Of a stretch of DNA of 64,000 bases, positions 23,701-41,716 are shown piece after piece. The stretch is from the NCBI GenBank assembly GCA_009193035.1, contig SWDT01000001.1:186001-250000 (forward strand), written 5' to 3'. Made by a program: the position numbers and the translations under genes. This DNA is from Halicephalobus mephisto. Taxonomy: Eukaryota > Nematoda > Chromadorea > Rhabditida > Panagrolaimidae. Every line of letters starts with the position of its first letter. Within the stretch, counting starts at the first letter, position 1. The notes under the pieces were generated by a model. The model had not been told where the DNA came from. It saw only the letters and a list, made by a program, of their open reading frames with translations, and ran no database searches.

Positions 23701-25255
23701 TGGTTATCTTCAATGTACCTCTTGGCTAGATCCGCAACAGGATCATGTTCACTATCCTCGGGAGCCTTCGCTCTCTGAGCTACAGCAACGTCAATGTCAC
23801 GGTACGACAATGCAACCATTCTTACTTGATAATCTTCCACCGTAGCAGTAAGACTTTCCACTTTTAACTTCAAATTATCCCTTTCCTTTGTCAAAGCAAG
23901 ATTCTCTTTATACAGATCACTATATCCAGCTTCACCAGACTGGCCGACAACACATCGACCCTGAAGAATTAGTTTATTTTTCAAATAAATAAAAAAACTT
24001 ACTGATTGATAGAGTAACAACTCTGCTTCCAAAGCGTTGATTCTCTTTCGAAGAAGAGCTTCCACACTGGCAGATGAAGATACGTTTTTGCTGACCTGAT
24101 TCACTATTTTCTTGGCATTGGAAGCGTAACTAAGAGTACTCGAACTGTGACGTTCGTTAGCCGAGCTGGGGGAAATGCACGCAATCATCAATGTTTTGCT
24201 GTTTCCACCAAGTGAGTCTTGAAGTAGTCGGGTCAGTTTACAAGATCTATAGGGAATGTACGATCGACGTGAAGTGAGAGCGTTGATTACTTGGCCGAGG
24301 TGAAAGAGTCCCATATTGATGTCGATGCCTTCTTTAGCCACATGTCCTTCAGCTCCAGTTTGATCCATGCATTCGGAGCCAGCCAAATCCACGAAATGGA
24401 ATTTCGTCGTCACTGTTTCGATATCTGGGGGATCATCGGGAGATGCATCATCGCCAGGTTTCTCTCTGCGGCACCGGAGATGAACGGAAAATATGGCATG
24501 AGACCGACTGCTCAAGTCGTTCATTTTTGTCGCTGCTACTGTCCTTTTTCGAGAACCTTCAGCGAGGGCTTCCATAAGGTGCTCAACAGTCGTCACTGTC
24601 CTGCTAGATGCTCCCTTCATCACGATAGCATTATTTTTTTCCACAAGAAGGATATTTCGTTGCTGCTCGCCTTGAAATAACAAGTCACGAATGTCATCCA
24701 TATATACCTATAATGAATCATGCTGTCGATTTCGAGTTATTACGAAACAAACCTCCACGAATTGAACTTGAACCTCGAATTCAGGAACGAAGATGCCTTG
24801 TTCTACAGCTTTTCCCTTGGCAGCTTCGACATTATCGAAAATACGTAGGACAGCCCGCGGGATGATCCCCAACTTGTCCGCTGAAACCTTGTTTTTGATG
24901 TCGAATGCACTACCCATGGTGTAAGTTTTGCCAGATCCCGTTTGTCCATATGCAAGGATGGTAGCGTTGTATCCATCAAATATGCCGTCGACTAAATTAG
25001 TAACTGATTGTTCAAACACTTCGGCTTGTGTGGAATCTGGTCCGAAGACAAAATCAAATGTTTTCTTATCCTTTTCTGATAAGCCTACTGTAGGCTCACC
25101 AGGCCCCACAACGACCACATTTCTGTCTCCTCGTTCGAGCTCCGTCGATACGAATGGTCTGACTCTGAATTTTCATATATAAACCAAAGTAAAAATAATT
25201 CGCTGTACCTGATAGCAACACATACTCCGCTTTCAGCTCCTCGTGCATTGGCCAT
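17713..25255 (-). CDS. klp-12: Kinesin-4 family motor with C-terminal WD40 domain (KIF21/KLP-12)
   Basis: Plus-end motor that restrains microtubule growth; the C. elegans member limits axon length. Nine exons (minus): 25209-25255, 24753-25164, 24003-24707, 22617-23960, 22331-22573, 19200-19455, 18111-18943, 17883-18065, 17713-17838; 4149 nt, 1382 aa. The motor starts MANARGAESGVCVAIRVRPF and carries P-loop GQTGSGKT, switch I SSRSHAIF, switch II DLAGSE and the KLTRLLQDSLGGNSKT block. A long coiled coil follows, interrupted by an acidic run (EEDDDDDDDS), then a basic Ser/Thr-Pro stretch, more coiled coil and a WD40 propeller from about aa 1000 to the end. Motor plus WD40 tail identifies KIF21 rather than KIF4/KIF7. 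Odd points: switch II is followed by CMDQTGAEGH instead of the family's basic RxKRTGATG, and one WD40 intron is 45 nt without a stop. Intron 5 (19456-22330) contains a nested gene. Confidence 0.95.
21696..22163 (+). CDS. Small two-pass membrane protein nested in a kinesin intron, family unknown
   Basis: Three plus-strand exons, 21696-21740, 21786-21952 and 22001-22163, joined by two short GT-AG introns (45 and 48 nt), give 124 aa in one frame. A short N-terminus (MNPSKKTNTMSTCGQ) precedes two hydrophobic segments (FLCIIGTLLSASICVWLAV and FSTGAAICALMFTMLAIA). They are separated by a short polar loop and followed by a basic, Ser/Arg-rich cytoplasmic-type tail (RRSISSRRATTTG ... RRPSSDIGD). The frame stays open upstream of the ATG back to a possible acceptor near 21644, so a longer N-terminus or trans-splicing is possible. 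It lies wholly in the 2.9 kb intron of the kinesin gene on the opposite strand. I do not recognise the family. Clean splicing and frame make it a real gene rather than chance. Confidence 0.72.
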
Positions 25256-28147
25256 CTGAGCGGAATCTGAAACAATGTGTTAACGGAAGCGGTTGTTCAC
25301 GAACAAATCACAATTTTATACACTATCATGGTTAGGAACGAAAGCAAATATAATACGCATTTTGCCTGACCATTGAGAGCACCGCGATTCTCCTTCAAAA
25401 CTACACCTGCGGTGAAATCGATTGAAATTTTTTTACTAAACTGAGGCTGGTCGCGCGAATGCAAAAATTTCAAACAGGACACCCGGAAATTCAAAACAAA
25501 GAAATTGTTCTTCTTGGCAGTGGCACATTTCGCCACCAATGCCACGCGAAAAGAGGAAAGAGGCGCGTAAAATATCAATAAAGTTGTCAAAGATTTTTCA
25601 TCTTTGGTTGCACGAAATGGTTATAAAATCGGTTTAAACTGGCCGTATTCACGCTAACGATGACAAAAGGGATCGATTTCGCGCAATCCTTTACAAAGCA
25701 ATTGGATTACTGAGAATTCATATAAAAAGCAAAATTCTGACATTTACGACTACTTTGAGGAATAATTTTACGCTTTCGTCAGTCAGAACTAAAAGCTATT
25801 GTGTTTGCTTTGTTCCATCAAACCTTTCATGGGAGTTCGAAAGGGCTTTAGAAATGCCTAATGCAAGCTCGGCACCCATGTTGCTCGCTGCATTAATCAT
25901 GGGAACAAATATGAGCTCACTTATCCATAAAATTGGTTTCTATGTCCTTACAAATCGAATTACTTGCGTGCTCCTGCGAAACCTACATTGCTGATGTTCT
26001 CCATTTTGAAACTATAATTAGTTGTGGTATGAAATGGGATACCGTCGGTAAATGCAAATTAAGTAGAAAAATCAAAATGATTCCAAAATCGGCGTTAAAT
26101 TTTTAGAACTCGCATCTTGACAGTGAAAGTTTGAAAAATATATACGTTGTTCGTTTTTACTTCTCATTTCTACAGTTTTATCTCTATTGCTACAAAATCC
26201 CCTAAAAACAGCTCTGAATATGAGCATGGATTTGTGAAAGCTTCTGTAAGTGATAAGAAATGGTTGAATAAGCTATAAACAACCTCAACAGCTCCCCTTT
26301 TGAAGTTCGATAACTGTTCCGTTGAGGAACGTTTAGAAAGTGTAAAGAAGATTCTCAAACTTTTCTGATAAAGAAAGAAAGTTGATTCTCAGAATTACTG
26401 CAAATCTTGGATTAGTATTTTCATAATGTGAACATCGCTTCAAGAACTGAGAAATATATGTAATCTATATAATAGAGTAAAAATAAAAGGAAAACCCAAC
26501 ATAACGACTTGTGACATCGAAGACAGGTTCAATTTTATAAAACTTAGCATGAGTCGAGATTGGGAAACGATATAGTTTGAAACATAATCGTAATGAATTC
26601 ACCATTTTCATGTCATGTTTTCCGATGGAAAGAAATGGAATTTACTGAGGCTGTAAACAGAGAGAACGCAAATAGTGAAATAGTTTGTTGTGTATTTATA
26701 CGGTAAAATAATTTTAAGAATACAACCTCAGCACTGATTCAGAGGGATGGGGAGATTTCTTTATGTTCCAGCGCAGTAAACGAGAGTAATGTGGATTAAT
26801 GCCTTCCGGGATAAAATGACTACATACTGGAATAGGAATTTTTAAAACACGGTAGAAAGTGTCGGTCTTGAAAGAAGCTAAAAATTTTGAGTGAAGATTT
26901 CGTGATGACTTTGACCGAATTTTCGTATTCTCGAAAACTGGATACTGCTTTTACTTTTAACAGAACGAAAGAAGAACTAGATAATATTAAAAGATAAACT
27001 GCGTTAATTTTTTCGGGGAAAGAGGAATCAGTTTATTCTCTGACAAGGTAACGGTTCAATTCCTGCCATTAAAAATACATTTGGTTTCAAGATGAAAATG
27101 TCCAACTTTTTGATTAGCTAATGTTTTTTGACCTTAATTCAACAGAAAACATGGTATTTTAACTAGAAATGCCTTTAAAGACAATTGGTGGATCCTTAAG
27201 GGTAAGAAAGGAGCACCAGTAAAATAACTTATTAAGTATAAAATCTAAGAGATCTTAGAGAACAAAATGAAGACTGAAATGTGGTTCTGAGCTTCTTGCT
27301 TAGTGAGATTGGGGTCGTTTTATGTTCTAGTGCTGGTCATTAAGATTTTGTTGGTTGGTACACTCTGAGGTCAGGTTATTAAACATATTGGGCTAGTAAA
27401 TTCCAGATCGACTAAGAGTGAAACTTTCAACAATAATTATCAATTTAAAAGGATCAAAGATACGAACACAAGACTGATGAATCCAGCAACACACACCTGA
27501 CTACTACGGTAGGCAGGTTTTCGTGCTGAGAGGACACGCACGGCTCCTTGCCGCGGTCCTAATAGATATCTAAGTTGTTTTTTTTCTTTTGAAAACTTGC
27601 CCGAATAAAGTAATAAAGGAAAGATACGAAGAACACTATATTCAAAGTTGATCATATATTTCTCAAGAAATCCTAAGAAACCTAATTATTTACATGCAGA
27701 ATCAGGTGATTGAAGCTATTGCAAAGAGAATCAATATACCTATTATGAAGTCGTTTTTTCAGCAGTAATTCAGATAAGCATAACATAACCACGTATATTT
27801 TTTCAACTTTTAGTAGGAAATTACGGGAAATTTATATCTTACTTCCTGAAAATCTGCAGCATCACTAGGATTTTTATTGATAGAAAAACAAATTTTTGCT
27901 TCACTTGATAGCGTAATTGGAGTGATTTTCTTATCTATCAAATAAACGAAACACGTCATAATTTTTCCACCAATTCATCTGTTGGTGTAAGAATTTTTAA
28001 GACCCACATATAGAATATTATGCGATTTTCTATAATGTCAATATTTTAATTTCATGGTGCAGAATTGAATGAAACGAATTTTTATTCAAGTCAAATATAC
28101 ACTAAAGGAATTTTAATAAAAATGGGCAAACATATTGAATAACAGTT
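25256..28147. other. Intergenic region between kinesin and collagen genes
   Basis: The first 300-400 bases hold the kinesin 5' region, including an acceptor-like tttcag just before ATTCCGCTCAG-ATG. The rest is AT-rich with scattered short ORFs (25755-25994, 27440-27655) that show no family motif or splice pairs. I see no gene or clear repeat. Confidence 0.45.
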
Positions 28148-28343
28148 ATAACGGTGGAAGAGTTTTTCGCGATACAAAAGGCCTTGGTTGATCGTTGTTC
28201 ATCTGTGTGTACTGTAGTCCTTCTGAATCACTTGAGACTTTCCCATTCAGCTGCCGGCCGATTCTGAAATGATTCGTTAGATATCTATATTGTTGAAGAC
28301 CGTCCTCATTACAAGCAAGGGAACTCTCTTGCTTATTTCCCAC
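28148..28343 (-). other. Possible alternative C-terminal exon of the transmembrane collagen
   Basis: Open frame of 65 codons downstream of the collagen's most likely stop. Acceptors at attcag/AATCGG (near 28264) and aaatacag/AAATG (near 28350) are both in the phase left by the donor at 28640. So either could replace the last exon and give an end such as RPFVSRKTLPPL. No family recognised; it may also be untranslated sequence. Confidence 0.3.
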
Positions 28344-28445
28344 AACATTTCTGTATTTTTAAATTAGAACTCACTTGTTTACAGAAAGTGCTTTCTAGAT
28401 TCAAAACTGTCTTGGGTTAGAGAAAGGCAGTGAGTATTATTGATA

Positions 28446-35453
<7,008 letters not shown>

Positions 35454-38400
35454 ATTAGACTGACATAATCTAAAAAACAAAGTGAAACAACGAAAAACAG
35501 TTTTCCTAATATGGTAATTGGTCTCAATTAGAGGACATAGGTCAGTTGCTAGGAATTGAAAGAAACAAATTAGCCGCAGTTCTAGCTCATCAAGTTTTAT
35601 TTATAGTGCAGTAGAAATTCCGACAGGTATATAAAAACACGGAAGGACATTTAGACATGGGAAATTTGTTTTGGCAACAGCCGAGGGAACATTTAGAGAA
35701 AAATCCCAAAAAAAGCAAGAATCAAAATTCAAGGTGCTAAAATAAAAACTGTCTTTACGCTTTCGTGAAATGAGGCGTATGAAAGGGACAAAAGCTTAAA
35801 TGTGACAATTTGAAAATTTTCAATATGATAGATAAAAGTAGTGAATTGGACTTAATAGTGAGCTGAACTCTGTTTTGGAAGAAAAACAATGGCACAGTGG
35901 GCGTGTGCAAATTTCGCCGATACTCATTTCCTCCGCTCACAAATCACGATCAAGACGTTTCTTTTTACTGCGGCCACAACCTCGGATATCTTAGAGATTA
36001 TCAAATTAAGTAAGAAAGAAACCTTGACCGGCCAATTCATAGGAGAAGTTTTTGAGCAGTGGCAATTTGTTGAAACCTCACAAAAAGGAACACTTCCGTA
36101 GCTTCCGTCAGGCAGCTGGCTCGCCACGCCCTCAAGTAGCAAATGACCAAGATTGAACTATCGGGTGGTCATTCACTTTCCGTGAAGTTTGACGCCCACT
36201 AGAAGGGCGAGGACCTCTCAATATTCATATCGAGGAACTAAGCAAAATTGAAATTTAAAATATCAAATGATCGAAAAGTTAGATTTTCCAATATCTGTAT
36301 CTAAGTACATATATCATTAGCATCTGCACACAGGATTGTAATTTAGACAGATTTTGATAAATTTTCAATCCTGAGTTCAACCATATATAACATTATTGAA
36401 GATCATTTCGTACTGAGGTTTAAAAAATGTTAATAATTTAACTACGGTTATGAACACCCCCGAGGAAGACCACCAGACCGATGACGAAAAGAAATTGAAA
36501 CCACAATGGGGAAAAATTGGCAATAACTCGCCAAGGACCGCGAGGAATATAGAAGGAGGCTGAAGAATCTGCTCCACCACGAAGGTGGATGAACCAGATT
36601 TCTTTGTATTTGTATTTGTATATAATAATTTAACTAAGAAGAAATTCTAGTTCTTCGCGAGAAATCAGGAAGATTTCGAAATTCATTGATGATCGAATAA
36701 AGATGATTTTTAGAACTGACTCGCTGTCAGTTACATATCTCAAGAATGCAGTTCTCGCTGAAAACAATGACTCTGTTAATGTTCGTACAATACAACATTG
36801 AGTTGTAGGAGCCGATTTTCATGATTATTACAAAGGCAGGAAACCACTTGTAAATGATATTCAAAGAAATTCAATAGATGAATAATGTGGAATTTATCAA
36901 TGAAGTTGAAATAATTTTGATAAATGGCGATAAAACTTTATATAGGATTGAAGAGTATGTTTTCTTGGTATGGGAATGTCTTCTGAACTAATTGAAAGGA
37001 TAAAAATGATTGTTGAAAATAAATTAATTATAACTATGTTAAGCTTAATCAACTCTGTAATTCATTAAGAAGTATAAATAAATAATTTTTGCTTTACACG
37101 GCTTAAACTTGGAGATGACAATAAATCCATTTCAAAAGCCTCCAGAAGCTCAACTAAGGTGCTACAAATTTTAAATTTGTTCAAGATGAAATAGTGACAA
37201 ATTTAAAAAGTCGACAAACATGATTGATAGCCTATTTAAAAAAGATTATTGAGCACTATTGTTCAAAGAAATAACTAAAACATCCGAATGATTCTGAGAT
37301 CACAATAATTCATTAATATTTTCAAAATATTCTACAAAAATTGATAAATCTAAAAACGACTAAAAGTAATTTAAAGTCTGAAGAAAACTTTAGTAGCAAT
37401 GAAATCATCTTTCGTGTTTGGGCTGTAGTTGGAAAATTTTGTCTGTTCCTTTACTAACCAGCCTGTGTGATGTAAAATCCATTTTTTATGCCAAATGATA
37501 GTAATTTATTCTCCTTTATTACATCCTCAGACATTTTTGATTTACAGCATTCCTATGTTATGAATATGGTCATTTCTTTGTTATAGAGAATTAAACAAAG
37601 GAATTAATTTGCATATCCTGGTTGTTTATCAACCGCGGCAAAATTCTTATTGGTATTCAAAAGAACAATGAGCCAATTTGCAAAACAAGAGTTGCGGCTT
37701 CCGATCGTCATCTATCGGCAAAGCGGCCGTCCTCTGATCAGATTAGCTTCGGCAGTTCACAATAAAGGAGACAAACAATGATGATCGATGCAGTTTCCGA
37801 TATATGCTAATCCGAATTGCGACACTCGCGCAATCTTCTCATGCTCTCCGTTTGCTCCTCGGCTCGACGGCCAAATTTGGCACATTTGACCAGTGTAAAG
37901 AAACGGTAATGAGGAAGGAAGAAAGGAAACCAATGGAGGTCAGCTTCTATCCTTCATTAATGATTACACCGGCGCCATGACATTGCTGTTTCTGTTTTGA
38001 AAACTCTTCACGGTCTGATACACTCCGGCCCTAATGCTATTCTTTGCCATTCCGCAGTTCTTTGCACATTGCATGAGAAATCAGCGGTCATTTGGCTAAG
38101 AAGTCCTCCAACTTGGAAATTGACGAATTGGAAAGAGAACGGTTTGGCACCAAAGGGCAAGATGTTACAAAAAGTCCAAGAATACTAGTAAAAATGAAGA
38201 ATACATTGCAACGGTGCTCTTTGCAGATCAAAAAATCATTGTATTGGATTTTCACCTCCATTGTTATCCTTTTAAAGGCAACTCGGAATAGCAAGTCTGA
38301 TAATTGTTTGTTGCCTTGCGTGACTGCACACATATTTAACCATCTAACAACGAACCTGCCCTTTTTGGACTTCTCCCACAAATCTGTTTTTGTATTTCAT

Positions 38401-38611
38401 CGAGTCGATCTGCATGATGATTATCGGAAAATTTACTCCAATTTCGATTTTTCTTTCGATTGGGAAGATTTGATAACTTGAGCCTTGACCTGATTGTAGT
38501 GCTCTGTTTTAAAGGTGTCAGGCTAATGCCTGTACCACTTTTGACTTCATTTGTCTTCGTAATTAGACCCGTTTTCATTAAAATGTAATACTTTGTTTCA
38601 GAACCACTTTA
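35454..38611. other. Intergenic region between the collagen and the EGF-like gene
   Basis: Near 36333-36392 there is a stretch (gtaatttagacag ... ttcaaccatatataac) that matches the end repeat of the TTAA element at 50648, so a decayed relative is likely. A possible mirrored remnant lies near 37120-37165 (cttctgg block). The ORFs at 35889-36142 and 37997-38481 show no family motif. No gene supported. Confidence 0.45.
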
Positions 38612-39258
38612 ATGATGAAACTGTTCCTGGTGTTGGTGTTTGTTGGATTAGTTGCTTCTGAATACGATGACAAGAAGCGAAACCAAGACCCCATAAAACA
38701 AGCCTATCTGAAGCGACACACAAGACAATCAGAAACTCACGAAACACACGTTGGACCTATTAAGGTCGAACAGGCCCCTCAATCCGGTCCTCAACAACCT
38801 ATTACGATTCCTGTCCCTACAAATATGGCAGAGGTAAGGTTTCACGCAGTTTTTTAGAGGTTAAACACTTTATAGGCTTGTACATCCGCTGACTGTAATG
38901 GAAAAGGAACTTGTTTTGGAACCAAACAGTCTCCTATTTGCCTCTGTCAATTATTCTCCACAGGTCCCCGTTGTGAGGATAGTAAGTGTTGCGAATTTTA
39001 GGCAAACGTCATTGCAAAAGTTTTCAGCTTATTGTGATAGTAATCGCGATTGCAATGGACACGGTATCTGCATGGGAACAGCACGTCAATTCAGCTGCTT
39101 CTGTTCTGGTATGGAGTTTACTAATGCTATTTTAGCAAATGACAATTTTAGTTGGATACCATGGAGAACGTTGTGAACAATTAATGACTCAGCCCCAGAC
39201 TGTCGTAGTCGCTCCAGCATCACCTGCCCCAACAAGTGCCCCCGCGTCCCATAAGTGA
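38612..39258 (+). CDS. Secreted small protein with two EGF-like domains
   Basis: Four exons: 38612-38833, 38876-38981, 39028-39108, 39152-39258; 516 nt, 171 aa. Signal peptide MMKLFLVLVFVGLVAS, then a polar Lys/Gln/Pro-rich region with a dibasic-type site (KRHTRQ), then two EGF-like modules. The first runs CTSADCNGKGTCFGT to GPRCED, the second YCDSNRDCNGHGICMGT to GYHGERCE. Each has six cysteines. The C-terminal tail is rich in Pro, Ala, Val and Thr and ends ASHK. A gtttcag acceptor lies 10 bases before the ATG, and a polyadenylation signal lies about 100 bases after the stop. There is no membrane segment beyond the signal peptide, so it is probably a matrix or signalling protein. I cannot assign an ortholog. 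Confidence 0.88.
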
Positions 39259-39355
39259 ACATACGACCACTAATGCCCAAAGTACTGATGTAAAATTCCT
39301 CAACCCACGAGTTTGATTTATCCCAATTGTGTTGTTTTTTAAATATTGATCAGAC

Positions 39356-39361
39356 AATAAA
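39356..39361 (+). terminator. Polyadenylation signal AATAAA of the two-EGF gene
   Basis: Canonical AATAAA 98 bases downstream of the stop codon at 39256-39258, on the coding strand, with no other coding exon between. Confidence 0.7.
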
Positions 39362-39940
39362 GGTACCAACTTGTGGTTGTCACGCTTGTTTTCCGTTCAG
39401 ATTGTTTTCTTTTCTAATTTTGTACAGCGGTTTTAACGAAGTCAGGATTGTCGGATGATTTGGGTTATCCATGTTTGGTAGGAATTCAATCTTATATGGA
39501 GTTTCCATGAATATATCCATTAATAAGTTAACAACTGGAATAACAAAACTACGAACTGAAAATGATGTAGTTTTTACAAGACTTTTAATTGAACGAACCC
39601 ATATGGATTACTGCAAACACACTCAGGAATTTAATTGACAGGCTAACAACTGGACTAATAATGAATCTGATAGGAAATATCGGTAGCAAAAGTTCGATTA
39701 TTCCAAATAATAACAAGCATTTCAACAACGAGTTAAGAATCGATTTCATATCGATTGCAAGTTGAGTAAGAAAGGAGTGATGATTTTATCTCCGAATCTC
39801 GTCTCCAATATATCTAACAGTTTGCATTTATTTGAGCCACCAGTATAAATAAAAACGGAAGAACCACCAAAATCATCAGAAAAAAAGAAACGCCGTTTTT
39901 GTCTTGACTAGAAGAGTATGACGGAACACCGAGGTATGCA

Positions 39941-41716
39941 TTAACATGCATGAACGTTCTTGCAAACTTTTCCGTTTCCGATAATCTGTTCAAGTTTCGT
40001 CAAGGCAAGTGGGATATATCCCTTGGCGAGGCTAGTACAGACGTTGTATGTGGAGCGTGGAACACGAGAGCAGAGGAAAGAAGTCAAGCCGTGGACAAGT
40101 TCCTTGTTGATGACAGTATCAGTGATCTCGGCTTCGACGAACTTGGAGACTCCTTGGCATGCTTCACAGACGAGTTCTGAGCGTTGGGAGTAGCTGAGTT
40201 TCTCGACAGCAGCAACTGTAAATGTTAGTTTAAAAAGTTAAAATTTAACATTGTGTTGAAAAATCATACATGCAGTGTTGTTAGGGCATGAATGCATAGC
40301 AATGCAGATACTTTGAGAGGTGAATTGGTAGAGAGTCATGTTGACTACTGTAGGGCCATACATTCCGAGGAAATCATGGCAAGAAGCAGTGAAGTTTACT
40401 GGAAGAATAGGACAAATTCCTTGGATGATGGTGTTAGTGATGTTTGTCTAAATTAGAAAACTAAAGGTTACATCTTCAAGATTATCGACTCACAATGCTT
40501 TGGTCCGTTCTTAATTCGATGAGAAGAGCATCCACGGTGATCTTGCATTCCAAGCAACTCATGAGGATTTCTGGATGGGCTTTAGTAGCCAATGAATTCA
40601 GTCCCTTTGTAAAGGTAACAAGCCGGCTAGGGCCCATCAAACTTAGCTAAATTTTTGTTTTTAATAATTTTATTGAACTTCAGCCGTGCGCAATCATAAA
40701 TAAGACCGATTAGGTCGATTATCCAAGAAAAGAAAAATATAGGTTAGTATCTTACGGCGAAAGCCGTGCTCGTGCTCATGATTTGGTTAGTTTTACAATA
40801 TATAAAAATAAGGCAAAAATTATGCAGTTTTCTGATTATTGCATCTTTATGGGATCTGGCTGAGTTGCGCTGCATCGTTGGAAGATGAGGAAAGCTCAAT
40901 TGAGCATTCCGTTAAGGATACGCTTACTGACCTTGATGTCTTCAAAAGTACGTTTTGGAGAAGTCATTCCAACTTGTTTACGGCTACAGAGCTTTAGGTC
41001 AACGCAGAACTGAAAGACCCAATTTAACTTGAGCGACTTTACTCACTTCAAACCTGTTTGCTATCCTGGAGCATATTGTGGAGTTCTTGGAAAAGGTCGG
41101 GCAAAAAGTCATCGACGAAAATGTCACACTGAAAATTCTTCCCATTATATGTATTTCGATTTTAAGTGCTTACAGATCCGCGGTATTGTCCGAGATGACT
41201 GCAGATGTTTTGGGAAACAAAGTTGCGAACTTCCTGTTGGGTTTCATGATCATCGATGTATTGCTGGAGTTCATGTGCAGCAAACTGGCATTCTTCGCAG
41301 ATAAGATCATGAGCTCCATCAACAGTCTTCAAATACTTCTTGGCGAAGAGAAGTCCTACACGATGGAATTGATCAAGTCTGCTGTTGGAGCACATTTTGA
41401 ATCGTTGGCAGACGGCTTTAGGGTCTTTGAGATGAGGAAGCAACTTGTCAATGATGACATCAAGCTTGCTGACAAAGACTCTGCACTCTTCTTCATAGCT
41501 GGTTTCGTGACACATCAACGAAAGCAATTCCTTCAAGGTAGCCATTTTTGCAGGGTCCTTAGCGGCTTCAGCGAAGTGCTTGACGATCGATTGGCATTCA
41601 TCACAGACGCTGGAGAATTGGACATTTTTAGGGGTCTTGTTGGTCTTCAAAGGATTTTCCTTGTAGGCCAAAGTACCCGCGATGCACAAAAGAGACAAGA
41701 TAAGAAGAGTCTTCAT
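39941..41716 (-). CDS. spp-10: Prosaposin-like protein with four saposin B domains (SPP-10-like)
   Basis: Secreted or lysosomal precursor whose saposin units help sphingolipid hydrolases reach membrane lipids. Six exons (minus): 41174-41716, 41054-41128, 40932-41009, 40494-40646, 40270-40447, 39941-40215; 1302 nt, 433 aa. Signal peptide MKTLLILSLLCIAGTLA. Four SapB units follow, each with the six-cysteine spacing. Unit 1: CDECQSIV ... VCQRFKMC, aa 38-109. Unit 2: CEECQFAA ... FCVDLKLC. Unit 3: CLECKITV ... ICIAMHSC. Unit 4: CEACQGVS ... VCKNVHAC, with the stop directly after the last Cys. Four units is the vertebrate prosaposin layout. I saw no SapA prodomains. An acceptor (tttttag) one base before the ATG suggests trans-splicing. 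Symbol is by family resemblance. Confidence 0.9.

Noticed and set aside
27053..27067. tRNA-like T-loop (ggttcaattcctgcc)
   Set aside because: No matching acceptor stem, D-arm or anticodon arm upstream; isolated similarity.
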